Shown: positions 7,881-16,198 of the stretch, in pieces
Layout of the letters: every line of letters begins with the position of its first letter
Position numbering within the stretch: position 1 is the stretch's first letter
NCBI RefSeq assembly: GCF_004153165.1
Contig: NZ_SEMD01000004.1
Location: forward strand, 62,001 to 126,000
Direction of reading: 5' to 3'
Length of the DNA: 64,000 nucleotides
From: Sporolactobacillus sp. THM7-4
Lineage (GTDB): Bacteria > Bacillota > Bacilli > Bacillales > Sporolactobacillaceae
The notes under the pieces: generated by a model
Seen by the model: only the letters and a program-made list of their open reading frames with translations
Databases searched by the model: none
Told to the model about the DNA's origin: nothing
Made by a program: the position numbers and the translations under genes

Positions 7881-8639
7881 ATGGATCTTGATCATAAAGG
7901 TGGAACAAAAGAACCGTTGCTGGACGATGAAGAAGTTAAAACGCTTATTAAAAAAAGCCAGTCGGGTGATCATGATGCGCGCGACAGACTGGTGAAAAGA
8001 AATATGAGGCTCGTCTGGTCCGTCGTTCAGCGCTTTATGAACCGTGGCTATGAACCGGATGACTTATTTCAGATCGGTTGTATCGGATTATTAAAGTCTG
8101 TCGATAAATTCGATCTCTCATTTGACGTAAAATTTTCAACCTATGCGGTGCCGATGATTATTGGTGAGATTCAGCGGTTTATCCGTGATGACGGGGCCGT
8201 AAAAGTCAGCCGTTCCCTGAAGGAAACAGGAATACGGGTCAGAAAAAAAAGGGATGAGCTATCAAAAAAACTGGGACGGCATCCGACAATCGGTGAATTG
8301 GCCGATGCACTCGATCTTTCTCCGGAGGATATTGTACTCTCCCAGGAAGCGATACGAACGCCATCTTCTATTCATGAAACGGTCTACGAGAATGATGGAG
8401 ACCCGATCACGTTACTGGACCAGATTTCCGACGGAGACAGTGGAAAATGGTTTGATAAAATAGTCGTTCGTGAAGCGGTTGAGCGGCTTAATGATCGTGA
8501 AAAATTAATTGTTTACCTGAGATATTACAAGGATCAGACCCAGACAGAGGTTGCCTCCCGTCTCGGCATTTCCCAGGTTCAGGTATCACGATTGGAAAAA
8601 AAGATACTGGAAGAAATCAGAAGCCAGATGGCCGAATAG
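7881..8639 (+). CDS. sigF: RNA polymerase sigma-F factor
   Basis: A 252-residue sigma-70-family factor, the first forespore-specific sigma. Region 2 is seen in RLVWSVVQRFMNRGYEPDDLFQIG and FSTYAVPMIIGEIQRFIRDD; region 3 in VSRSLKETGIRVR; region 4 ends in a helix-turn-helix (QTEVASRLGISQVQVSRLEKK). Third gene of spoIIA, 12 bp after spoIIAB, start ATG 7881 after AGGGAGACAGG. Released from SpoIIAB after septation, it would read the GTATA-type promoter before dacF. Confidence 0.95.
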   Translation: MDLDHKGGTKEPLLDDEEVKTLIKKSQSGDHDARDRLVKRNMRLVWSVVQRFMNRGYEPDDLFQIGCIGLLKSVDKFDLSFDVKFSTYAVPMIIGEIQRFIRDDGAVKVSRSLKETGIRVRKKRDELSKKLGRHPTIGELADALDLSPEDIVLSQEAIRTPSSIHETVYENDGDPITLLDQISDGDSGKWFDKIVVREAVERLNDREKLIVYLRYYKDQTQTEVASRLGISQVQVSRLEKKILEEIRSQMAE

Positions 8640-8655
8640 CCGTCGGGCTTTTTTT
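8637..8655 (+). terminator. Possible terminator after sigF
   Basis: Short AGCC-GTCG-GGCT stem overlapping the sigF stop, followed by TTTTTTTC. The stem is only four pairs. Confidence 0.4.
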
Positions 8656-8995
8656 CTGCGCATCGGACAGGCTCAGTGCGTCCCGGGACTTGCCTTCGCC
8701 AGGTTTTTCTTTATACAAATAAGAAAATATAAAAGAAAAAAGATAAGCGGTGACTAGTATAAGAAAAACTAAGGCTCAGCCTGCGTCCCGGGACTTGCCT
8801 TCGCCAAGTTTTTCTTTATACAAATGGAAAGTATAAAAGAAAAAAGATAAGCGGTGACTAGTATAAGAAAAACTAAGGCTCAGCCTGCGTCCAGGGACTT
8901 GACTTCGCCAGGTTTTTCTTTAAATCGGACATATTTTACCATCGAAGAGAGATACTACATACAGTTGTTTCTATAAGAAAGGGGCTCAATTCTTC
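8640..8995. other. sigF-spoVAC intergenic region
   Basis: About 355 bp, mostly occupied by the tandem repeat at 8669-8922. In B. subtilis spoVAA and spoVAB stand here; no trace of them is visible. No confident sigma-G promoter was found in the 70 bp before spoVAC. Confidence 0.6.
8669..8922. repeat. 104-bp tandem direct repeat with inverted arms, about 2.5 copies
   Basis: A unit of about 103-104 bp beginning GGCTCAG(CC)TGCGTCCCGGG occurs at 8670, 8773 and (partial) 8878. Copies 1 and 2 are nearly identical over GACTTGCCTTCGCCA, the A-rich stretch AAAAGAAAAAAGATAAGC and GGTGACTAGTATAAG. Within the array GTATAAGAAAAACT (8757-8770) is the inverse of AGTTTTTCTTTATAC (8807-8821), so one core flanked by arms forms a long hairpin. 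The third copy has diverged in its right arm. It looks like a palindromic dispersed element duplicated in tandem. Confidence 0.85.
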
Positions 8996-9445
8996 ATGTT
9001 AAATGATCCAAAAAATTACAGCGAGAATGTTAAAGCGTTTCAACCCAGGATTCCTTATGTGAAAAATAGCTTGAAGGCCTTTCTCGTCGGAGGGCTGATT
9101 TGTCTCTTCGGTCAGTTTCTCGAAACATTTTACATTCATTTTTTTCATTTTACAAAACAATCAGCCGGTAATCCTACAGTTGCTACGCTGATTCTGATTG
9201 CTACACTGATGACCGGTTTTGGTATTTATGATAAATTAGCCCGCTTTGCCGGTGCCGGGTCAATTGTTCCCGTTACAGGTTTCGCCAACACAATAACGAG
9301 TGCAGCCCTCGAACATAAAAGTGAAGGAATCGTACTGGGAATCGCGACCAATTTGTTCTCACTGGCTGGCGCCGTGATCGTTTTCGGTGTCGTTTCAGCC
9401 GCGGTTCTGGGGATTATTCGTTTGTTTATAGAAAAAGCTTTTTAA
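8996..9445 (+). CDS. spoVAC: Stage V sporulation protein AC
   Basis: A 149-residue membrane protein with several hydrophobic segments and the SpoVAC/SpoVAEB family motif FAGAGSIVPVTGFANT. In B. subtilis SpoVAC forms a mechanosensitive channel in the spore inner membrane used to move calcium dipicolinate. ATG 8996 follows AGAAAGGGG. First gene of a spoVA operon that here lacks spoVAA and spoVAB. Confidence 0.94.
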   Translation: MLNDPKNYSENVKAFQPRIPYVKNSLKAFLVGGLICLFGQFLETFYIHFFHFTKQSAGNPTVATLILIATLMTGFGIYDKLARFAGAGSIVPVTGFANTITSAALEHKSEGIVLGIATNLFSLAGAVIVFGVVSAAVLGIIRLFIEKAF

Positions 9446-9459
9446 GAGGAGGGCGCTAT

Positions 9460-10476
9460 ATGAGCCAGGTGAGAAAACAAACGTGGCGGTTTGATCATCC
9501 CATTTATATTGCTGCGACCGGAACGGTTGTCGGTCCGCTCGAAGCTCAGGGACCCCTGTCCGGTCATTTTGATAAAGCCTATAAGACACTTGACTGCGGT
9601 GAGAAGACCTGGGTAGAGGCGGAACGTGCGCTGATGCGAAGAGCCATTTCATTCTGTCTTGCAAAAGCGGGAAAAGCGGAGGGAGACATGGATCTGTTTC
9701 TTGCAGGGGATCTTATGGATCAAACCGTCACTTCCAACTTTATAGCGAGAGAAAACCGTATTCCTTTTCTCGGAATGTTCGGCGCCTGTTCAACGTCGAT
9801 GGAGACACTTGCCCAAAGCGCGCAGCTGGTCGACAGCGGGTTTGCGAAAAATGTTCTGTGTGCGGTCAGCAGTCATAATGCAACCGCCGAACGGCAATTC
9901 CGCTATCCAACGGAGTACGGCGGGCCATCCAATCCAACCCAGACATTTACGGTAACGGGTGCAGGGGCCGCAATTGTCACAAGGGAAAAAGGAAAAGTCA
10001 GGATCAGGGAGGCAACGATCGGCAGAGTGATCGACTGGGGAATGGGAGACCCGAATAACATGGGTACGGCCATGGCCCCGGCAGCCGCAGACACGATATG
10101 GACCCATTTTCAGGATACGGGCCGTACGCCTGAAGACTACGATATGATTGTGACCGGTGATCTGTCGAGTGTTGGATCTCCGATATTAAACGAATTATTG
10201 ATTGAAAAGGGACTGGATATTACGCGAGTGCATCAGGACAGCGGGCTTATGATTTACAGTCCTGAACAGCCTGTCAATGCCGGCGGAAGCGGCTGTGCCT
10301 GCTCGGCTGTCGTCACCTATGGCTATCTTTTTAAGAGGCTCGCAGAGGGTTCATTGAAACGAATATTTGTCGTTGCAACAGGGGCTCTTTTAAACAGCTC
10401 GACGACAAAACAAAAAGACACCATTCCGTGTATTGCGCATGGAGTCGTTCTGGAATCGGCGAAGGAGGAGACCTGA
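9460..10476 (+). CDS. spoVAD: Stage V sporulation protein AD
   Basis: A 338-residue thiolase-fold protein; in B. subtilis SpoVAD binds dipicolinic acid during its uptake into the forespore. Family motifs: [12 protein letters not shown] with the Cys of the thiolase-like pocket, [19 protein letters not shown] and [16 protein letters not shown] 9460 follows AGAGGAGGGCG, 14 bp after spoVAC. The stop TGA overlaps the spoVAEB start (TGATG). Confidence 0.95.
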   Translation: MSQVRKQTWRFDHPIYIAATGTVVGPLEAQGPLSGHFDKAYKTLDCGEKTWVEAERALMRRAISFCLAKAGKAEGDMDLFLAGDLMDQTVTSNFIARENRIPFLGMFGACSTSMETLAQSAQLVDSGFAKNVLCAVSSHNATAERQFRYPTEYGGPSNPTQTFTVTGAGAAIVTREKGKVRIREATIGRVIDWGMGDPNNMGTAMAPAAADTIWTHFQDTGRTPEDYDMIVTGDLSSVGSPILNELLIEKGLDITRVHQDSGLMIYSPEQPVNAGGSGCACSAVVTYGYLFKRLAEGSLKRIFVVATGALLNSSTTKQKDTIPCIAHGVVLESAKEET

Positions 10477-10826
10477 TGATCTTTCTATATGCTTTTCTTG
10501 TAGGAGGAGCCATTTGTCTTATCGGACAGTTGTTACTGGATATTTTTAAATGGACACCCGCCCATCTTGTGGTTATATTTGTTGTACTCGGCGCGGTACT
10601 GGATGTCTTTGGCCTGTATGATCGCTTAATTGACTTTGCCGGTGCAGGTGCATCGGTCCCGATTACAAGTTTTGGGCATTCTCTTCTTCATGGAGCTATG
10701 TCAGAGGGCCATCAGCATGGTTACCTTGGTATTGCGATCGGTATTTTTAAACTAACCTCTGCCGGCATTACGTCGGCTATTCTGTTCGGCTTTCTTGTTG
10801 CTTTGTTATTCAAGCCGAAAGGATGA
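10476..10826 (+). CDS. spoVAE: Stage V sporulation protein AEB
   Basis: A 116-residue membrane protein, paralogue of SpoVAC ([16 protein letters not shown] matches the SpoVAC motif). ATG 10476 overlaps the spoVAD stop and follows GAAGGAGGAG, so translation is coupled. It is a core SpoVA membrane subunit for calcium-dipicolinate transport. The spoVAEA gene that normally follows is absent; only about 35 bp separate it from spoVAF. Confidence 0.93.
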   Translation: MIFLYAFLVGGAICLIGQLLLDIFKWTPAHLVVIFVVLGAVLDVFGLYDRLIDFAGAGASVPITSFGHSLLHGAMSEGHQHGYLGIAIGIFKLTSAGITSAILFGFLVALLFKPKG

Positions 10827-10860
10827 GTACTCAATTTGAAAAGAAGGGGGGGTGCTGAAT

Positions 10861-12405
10861 ATGCATAAACAGACACAGAAACAATCTCAGACTCAAAGTC
10901 TGTCCCGGACAGGGGTACAAACACAGACGGAGAAAATACCGATCAGTTCGGATATACAGGAAAATTCGGATCGGATCAATCAGATCCTCGATATCGGATC
11001 GACAAATTTTGATGTCGGGCAGCGCAATGTAAAAATCCTGGGCCGGGAATGCCAGATTTACTATACAAACAGTCTGGTGGACTCAACCATTGTTGTTCTC
11101 CTGATGCGTGAGTTTATGCGCCTTTCAAATAACAACGAACACGCAGCAGATATTCTTAAGGAAATCAGGCAGCACCTGGTCCACTATCAGGTTCAGGAGA
11201 TTGATTCAATCAACGAAGCTGTTGATTATGCGCTTACCGGACGTATTGTTGTCCTGATCGACGGCGAAACTTCCGGATTCAATATTGATGTTCGGCACTA
11301 TCCGGGACGTTCGCCGCAGGAACCGGATGTCGAAAAAGTTGTCCGCGGCTCAAAAGACGGTTTCACGGAAAATATCATTGAAAATTCGGGATTGATCCGC
11401 AGGCGTATCCGTGATCCTCGCTTTCGCTGCGAGATCATGCAAATCGGAGAACGTTCAAAAACGGATGTCTGTCTTTGCTTTTTAAAAGATGTGACGAACC
11501 CCGGTCTCATAAAAACATTGCGCAAAGAGCTGAAGTCCATTTGTGTCGATGGGATTCCGATGGCTGATAATGCACTTGAAGAATTTGTTATGAAACAGGG
11601 CTGGAATCCCTATCCACTCGTTCGCTATACCGGTCGTCCGGATGTAGCAGCCGCACATATACTGGAAGGGCATGTGGTTTTGATTACCGATACATCGCCG
11701 AGCGTCATGATCCTGCCAACAACGCTGTTCCATCATTTACAGCACGCGGAAGAATACCGACAGGTCACGGCTTCGGGTGCTTTACTGAGATGGATACGGT
11801 TTATTGCTGTTTTCAGCTCAATATTCCTTGTTCCTCTCTGGCTGCTTCTTGTACAGGATCATTTGCTGCCCGCGAATCTTGGATTCATCGGTCCGAATAA
11901 CAAAAACTATCACATTCCGCTGCTTATGCAGATCATGATTGCTGAAATAGGAATTGAAACATTACGGATGGCGGCGATCCATACCCCGACTGCTCTCTCG
12001 ACAGCGCTCGGTTTAATTGCCGCCGTCCTGATTGGACAAATCGCGATTGAGGCAGGAATTTTTATTCCGGAAGTCATTCTTTATACGTCTGTTGCGGCGA
12101 TCGGCGGATTTGCAACACCCAGCTATGAACTTCAGCTGGCAAATAAAATGGTCAGGCTGGTATTGATTCTGGCGGTCGGCTTTTTCAACGTACCTGGGTT
12201 TATGATTGCTACCACATTGTTTATCATCTATCTGTCGCATGTGAAAAATCTGAATACACCTTATTTATGGCCGTTCATTCCGTTCAATCCGACTGGGCTG
12301 TATAATATTCTGATCCGCCGGGCGCTGCCGACTTCTGTGCTCCGTCCGAGTATTGTCCGGCCGATCGATAAATACCGCCAGCCGAAAAACAGTAATAAGA
12401 AATAA
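10861..12405 (+). CDS. spoVAF: Stage V sporulation protein AF (GerA-family membrane protein)
   Basis: A 514-residue protein of the GerA/SpoVAF family: a soluble N-terminal domain of about 290 residues (SLVDSTIVVLLMREF, TGRPDVAAAHILEGHVV) and a C-terminal membrane domain with about five helices ending in a basic tail. The N-terminal 25 residues are Gln/Thr-rich. ATG 10861 is preceded by GGGGGGGTG at good distance. In B. subtilis SpoVAF sits in the spore inner membrane and modulates germinant-receptor signalling. Last gene of this spoVA operon. Confidence 0.94.
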   Translation: MHKQTQKQSQTQSLSRTGVQTQTEKIPISSDIQENSDRINQILDIGSTNFDVGQRNVKILGRECQIYYTNSLVDSTIVVLLMREFMRLSNNNEHAADILKEIRQHLVHYQVQEIDSINEAVDYALTGRIVVLIDGETSGFNIDVRHYPGRSPQEPDVEKVVRGSKDGFTENIIENSGLIRRRIRDPRFRCEIMQIGERSKTDVCLCFLKDVTNPGLIKTLRKELKSICVDGIPMADNALEEFVMKQGWNPYPLVRYTGRPDVAAAHILEGHVVLITDTSPSVMILPTTLFHHLQHAEEYRQVTASGALLRWIRFIAVFSSIFLVPLWLLLVQDHLLPANLGFIGPNNKNYHIPLLMQIMIAEIGIETLRMAAIHTPTALSTALGLIAAVLIGQIAIEAGIFIPEVILYTSVAAIGGFATPSYELQLANKMVRLVLILAVGFFNVPGFMIATTLFIIYLSHVKNLNTPYLWPFIPFNPTGLYNILIRRALPTSVLRPSIVRPIDKYRQPKNSNKK

Positions 12406-12407
12406 AC

Positions 12408-12436
12408 TTGTCTTTAACCCTGAATCATGATACACT
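12408..12436 (+). promoter_or_regulatory. Sigma-A promoter for lysA leader
   Basis: TTGTCT (12408-12413), 17-nt spacer, TACACT (12431-12436), directly after the spoVAF stop. Transcription would begin near 12443, about 140 nt before lysA. Confidence 0.6.
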
Positions 12437-12496
12437 ATCACTAAATTTCACAAAAGTCGAATCCTTTGAGCAGATAAGAGGCGCAATGCCTTGCAG

Positions 12497-12525
12497 ACCT
12501 GTGTACTTCGCTGCGCAGGTTTTTT
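12497..12525 (+). terminator. Leader terminator (attenuator candidate) before lysA
   Basis: ACCTGTG (12497-12503) pairs with CGCAGGT (12514-12520), then TTTTTT. It lies between the lysA promoter and the lysA start, so it can act either as the spoVAF terminator or as an attenuator. GCAG (12493-12496) could instead pair with CTGC (12511-12514), a possible competing fold. Confidence 0.6.
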
Positions 12526-12580
12526 CATTTGAAGACAATGCGGAGGCAGAGTACAGGGTAATGAGGAAGGGGAGATTTTT

Positions 12581-13903
12581 TTGCACGGCACACAGAAAAT
12601 CGGCGCAAACGGCCATCTGTACATTGGAGGTATAGATACATCCGAACTGGCCCGGGAATTCGGAACACCGCTGTATGTGTACGATACGGCTTTAATAAAA
12701 GAAAAAATCAAAGCGTTCAAAGACGCTTTCGCCAAATACAGACAGATTAACTGGCAGGTGGCGTATGCCAGTAAAGCTTTCTCAACTCTTGCCATGATCC
12801 AGCTGGTCAGGGATTCCGGTCTGTCACTTGATGTCGTTTCCGGAGGAGAATTGTATACGGCGTTAAAAGCCGGTTTTCCCCCTGAAAAAATCCATTTTCA
12901 TGGCAATAACAAGTCAGAAGACGAGCTGTCGCTTGCATTGGATGTGAAAATTGGCGCCATTATCGCCGATAATTTTAATGAACTGGATTTGCTCGAGAGA
13001 ATGTGTGCCAGACGGAAACAGAAAATGGCCGTTCTTCTCAGAGTGACACCAGGGGTTGAGGCACATACACATGAATTTATCATGACCGGCCATGATGACA
13101 GCAAGTTTGGTTTTAATCTGGATAATGGCATGGCAGAAAAAGCCGTTAACTTCGCTCTTCGTGCAGAACACCTTGAGCTTAAAGGGATTCATTGTCACAT
13201 TGGTTCGCAGATTTTTGAAACCGAGGGGTTTGTGCAGGCCATTCGGACGATTTGCCGATATGCCGATCAATGGAAAAATGAACTGGGGTTCCAAATGGGC
13301 GTTCTGAATGTCGGCGGCGGCTTCGGTATTAAATATACGGAAAATGACCACCCCCTTGCCGTTAAACAGTACATTGACCAAATTGTCCGTACCGTAGAGG
13401 AAGAATGCGGCAATCATGCTCTTCCTGTACCGGAGATATGGGTTGAGCCCGGCCGGTCGATCGTCGGCGAAGCCGGGACGACGCTTTATACGATCGGATC
13501 ATCGAAGGATATACCCGGAATCCGTAAGTATCTTGCAGTTGATGGCGGCATGGCTGATAATATCCGTCCAGCCCTTTATCAGGCAAAATACGACGCGATT
13601 GTTGCAACACGTGCAGACGAAGCCGCAGACGAAACGGTCACGATTTCCGGAAAATGCTGCGAATCGGGAGATATTCTGATCAAAGAGGCAAGCGTTCCGC
13701 GAACGTGCGAAAACGGAGATCTTCTCGCTGTCTTTTGTACAGGCGCATATGGTTATTCCATGGCGAGCCACTATAATCGGCTCACGCTCCCCGCGGTCGT
13801 TTTTGTTGAAAATGGTGAAGCTTCATTAGTCGTCCGGAGGGAAACCTACGCAGATCTTATCCGGCTCGATCTGCCTCTGAAAACACTGTCAGCGCATGAT
13901 TAA
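12581..13903 (+). CDS. lysA: Diaminopimelate decarboxylase
   Basis: A 440-residue PLP enzyme (alanine-racemase-like barrel, fold type III) that makes L-lysine from meso-diaminopimelate. The PLP lysine is in VAYASKAFS; the phosphate-binding loop is GGGFGIKY; the active-site Cys region is GKCCESGD. The start is TTG 12581 after GGAAGGGGAG; the product LHGTQKIGANGHL aligns with MFLHGTSRQNQHGHL of B. subtilis LysA. The gene follows spoVAF as in B. subtilis and has its own promoter and leader. Confidence 0.95.
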   Translation: MHGTQKIGANGHLYIGGIDTSELAREFGTPLYVYDTALIKEKIKAFKDAFAKYRQINWQVAYASKAFSTLAMIQLVRDSGLSLDVVSGGELYTALKAGFPPEKIHFHGNNKSEDELSLALDVKIGAIIADNFNELDLLERMCARRKQKMAVLLRVTPGVEAHTHEFIMTGHDDSKFGFNLDNGMAEKAVNFALRAEHLELKGIHCHIGSQIFETEGFVQAIRTICRYADQWKNELGFQMGVLNVGGGFGIKYTENDHPLAVKQYIDQIVRTVEEECGNHALPVPEIWVEPGRSIVGEAGTTLYTIGSSKDIPGIRKYLAVDGGMADNIRPALYQAKYDAIVATRADEAADETVTISGKCCESGDILIKEASVPRTCENGDLLAVFCTGAYGYSMASHYNRLTLPAVVFVENGEASLVVRRETYADLIRLDLPLKTLSAHD

Positions 13904-13908
13904 GAATC

Positions 13909-13958
13909 AGGTGCGACCGGTGCGCCGAAGGCAGGCGGTGCACAATTCACCTTTTTTT
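13909..13958 (+). terminator. Terminator after lysA
   Basis: AGGTG (13909-13913) / CACCT (13948-13952) outer stem closing a GC-rich internal structure, followed by TTTTTTT. Confidence 0.55.
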
Positions 13959-14044
13959 GGTTATAATAGAGAGTGTAATGATTTTTAAAGCGCTATAATA
14001 TTATTAAGGAATTTCATTATCTCATGGTAATGAGGGAGTTAAAA

Positions 14045-14425
14045 ATGCTGATTCGCTACAAGAAAAGTTACGAGAAGATAGCAATGGGATTGCTGTCTTT
14101 TGTCCCGTCAGAAAAAGAAATAAAGACGCTGCTTCAGACGATCAAAAGATATGAAGAGGATGAGAAGTGGCAATTATTTTTATGGAAAGACGGGGATGAC
14201 ATCATTGGCGTGATCGGTGTACAACTTATTGATCAACAGGCATTAATCGAGCACCTGAGTGTCAATCCATCCTACAGGGCGGAAGGTATCGGAAGGGAAA
14301 TCATTCTTGCTCTGGGTAAAGTACTGGGCGAGAATGTTCGGATCGTGCCGTCTTCGAAGATAAAACCTTACTTTGATAATTGTTTCCAAAAAAAACAGGA
14401 AGAAAAGAAAGAAGCTGGCGAATGA
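14045..14425 (+). CDS. ribT: RibT-like GNAT acetyltransferase
   Basis: A 126-residue GNAT-fold protein closely resembling B. subtilis RibT (starts MLIRYKKSYEKIAMGLLSF). The acetyl-CoA loop is YRAEGIGREI. ATG 14045 follows GAGGGAG; an in-frame ATG at 14024 lacks a site. In B. subtilis ribT ends the riboflavin operon and then scpA follows; here the riboflavin genes are missing and ribT stands alone before scpA. Its substrate is not established. Confidence 0.85.
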   Translation: MLIRYKKSYEKIAMGLLSFVPSEKEIKTLLQTIKRYEEDEKWQLFLWKDGDDIIGVIGVQLIDQQALIEHLSVNPSYRAEGIGREIILALGKVLGENVRIVPSSKIKPYFDNCFQKKQEEKKEAGE

Positions 14426-14607
14426 GCGGGTTTCTTTTTTTGTACGATAAGATTGTATGAACAGAACATATAAAACATTCAGAGAAATAGTCTGTGAGCA
14501 GCAGAAAGGAACTTTGACACGCAAGTCCGGCCAATTGCCGCATCATTCACGTAATGAAAAGACTGTGCTATGATAATGGCAAGAGTCATGGGTCAGGGGG
14601 AAAGAGT

Positions 14608-15396
14608 TTGGAATACAAAGTAAAGATCGACGCTTTTGAAGGTCCTCTTGATTTGCTGCTCCATCTTATTAAGACACTGGAAATTGATATTTATGATATT
14701 CCCGTCGCAGAAATCACCGATCAGTATCTTGACTTCATTCATGAGATGCGTCAACTCGAACTGGATGTTGCGTCTGAATATCTGGTCATGGCCGCGACTC
14801 TTGTTGCGATGAAAAGCCGAATGCTTTTGCCGAAGCCGGAAATACTGGATGCCGAGCCTGATGATTCCTTCGAGGATCCGGAAGAAACAAGGGAGGCTCT
14901 GATGCAGCAGCTGCTTGACTACCGGCGATATAAAGAGGCCGCTGAAGGGTTGAGGGTTAACGAACAGGCACGGCTTGCCCTTTTTTCTAAACCGCCAAGT
15001 GATCTGAGCCGGTATGAAAAGACAGGTCCTGCGATTATTCCCGGAGAGGGACGCGCAACGGTTTATGACATGGTAAGAGCACTTCAACAATTAATGCTTA
15101 GAAAAAAATTGAAGGAACCTCTTCATACGAAAATAGCGAAACAGGTTTTGCCGATCGGACAACAAATGTATCAAGTAATCAGCGAATTGAAGCGAGCGGG
15201 ACACCCGCTTCGATTTGATGAGCTTTTTCTATATTCCGACAAAACGCATATTGTGGTCACATTTCTTGCATTGCTTGAATTGATGAAGAAAAACTTTATT
15301 TCATGCAGACAGGAAGAAAATTTTGCGGATATTTGGGTTAGCCTGGAGGAAGGAGTACATGAGATTGACGCAAACGATGATGCGTTCAATTATTGA
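14608..15396 (+). CDS. scpA: Segregation and condensation protein A
   Basis: A 262-residue kleisin that closes the SMC ring in chromosome condensation. N-terminal kleisin motif KIDAFEGPLDLLLHLI is diagnostic; the middle is acidic (PDDSFEDPEETREAL) and the C-terminus is a winged helix (HIVVTFLALLELMKKNFI). TTG 14608 is chosen after GGGGGAAAGAG. The frame runs 38 bp into scpB. SMC itself is encoded elsewhere. Confidence 0.94.
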   Translation: MEYKVKIDAFEGPLDLLLHLIKTLEIDIYDIPVAEITDQYLDFIHEMRQLELDVASEYLVMAATLVAMKSRMLLPKPEILDAEPDDSFEDPEETREALMQQLLDYRRYKEAAEGLRVNEQARLALFSKPPSDLSRYEKTGPAIIPGEGRATVYDMVRALQQLMLRKKLKEPLHTKIAKQVLPIGQQMYQVISELKRAGHPLRFDELFLYSDKTHIVVTFLALLELMKKNFISCRQEENFADIWVSLEEGVHEIDANDDAFNY

Positions 15397-15961
15397 AGGA
15401 CTTCTCTATTTGACCGGAGAAGAAGGACTGATGATCCATCAGATACAACGCGTATTACCTGATTGTACGGAACAGGAAATCAAACGAACAATTGAAAAAA
15501 TGAAGAAGGAGTACGAAGAAAACGAAGGAAGCGGCCTGATGATCGTCGATCTGCCGGGTGGATACAGATTGACAACAAAGGCGTTCATGGCCACCTATGC
15601 GGAGAAATTTGCAGCAATCCCCAAATCCGCACCGCTGTCTCAGGCTTCTTTGGAGACAGTCGCTATTATTGCCTATAAACAGCCCATTTCCAGAATCGCA
15701 ATTGAGGAAGTTCGCGGAGTCAAGTCTGAGAAGGCACTTCAGACGCTGATGGCTAAAGGACTGATCAAAGAAGTCGGAAGGGCCGGGGGGACGGGACGGG
15801 CTATTTTATATGGGGTCACACCGGTCTTTCTGGATTATTTTGGGCTGAAATCCCTGGACGATCTGCCTCCACTTCTTGAGGCAGAAAGACCGGCCAGCGA
15901 GCAGCTGGATGCCTTTGATTTGTTTTACGATAAATATAAAGAAACGGTTAAAGATCTGTGA
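15359..15961 (+). CDS. scpB: Segregation and condensation protein B
   Basis: A 200-residue partner of ScpA with two winged-helix domains (LSQASLETVAIIAYKQPI and VKSEKALQTLMAKGLI, then GRAILYGVTPVFLDYFGL). Start ATG 15359 follows GGAGGAAGGAG and overlaps the scpA end by 38 bp, so the two subunits are translationally coupled. A later in-frame ATG at 15380 is an alternative. Binds the ScpA middle region in the SMC complex. Confidence 0.93.
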   Translation: MRLTQTMMRSIIEGLLYLTGEEGLMIHQIQRVLPDCTEQEIKRTIEKMKKEYEENEGSGLMIVDLPGGYRLTTKAFMATYAEKFAAIPKSAPLSQASLETVAIIAYKQPISRIAIEEVRGVKSEKALQTLMAKGLIKEVGRAGGTGRAILYGVTPVFLDYFGLKSLDDLPPLLEAERPASEQLDAFDLFYDKYKETVKDL

Positions 15962-16138
15962 TCCGTACCGGGTCATCATACAGGAAAAAGACAGATGATT
16001 AAAACATGAACATGTTGGGTTCAGAAGGATGAGTCAATATCCGGGTTAAAAACCTGGGCAGATTTTCGCAAAAGAGGCTGTTCCGACTTTTTTTCAGCAC
16101 TTATCCTGCTGAAGATCGATGGGCCCACTAAAAAGTCT

Positions 16139-16166
16139 TCATATTCCCCGTACCGATGCATAAGCT
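16139..16166 (+). promoter_or_regulatory. Candidate sigma-E promoter for dacB-spmAB
   Basis: TCATATT (16139-16145), 13-nt spacer, CATAAGCT (16159-16166). The -35 is a perfect sigma-E element; the -10 begins with CATA. dacB-spmA-spmB is a sigma-E operon in B. subtilis. Confidence 0.55.
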
Positions 16167-16198
16167 TGAAGTAACATCGGGACAAGGGATGGGATGTC

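Noticed and set aside
12437-12600. Lysine riboswitch before lysA
   Set aside because: Pieces such as AGAGGCGC and GGAAGGGGAG resemble L-box boxes, but the leader before the terminator is only about 80 nt and the five-helix junction cannot be formed.
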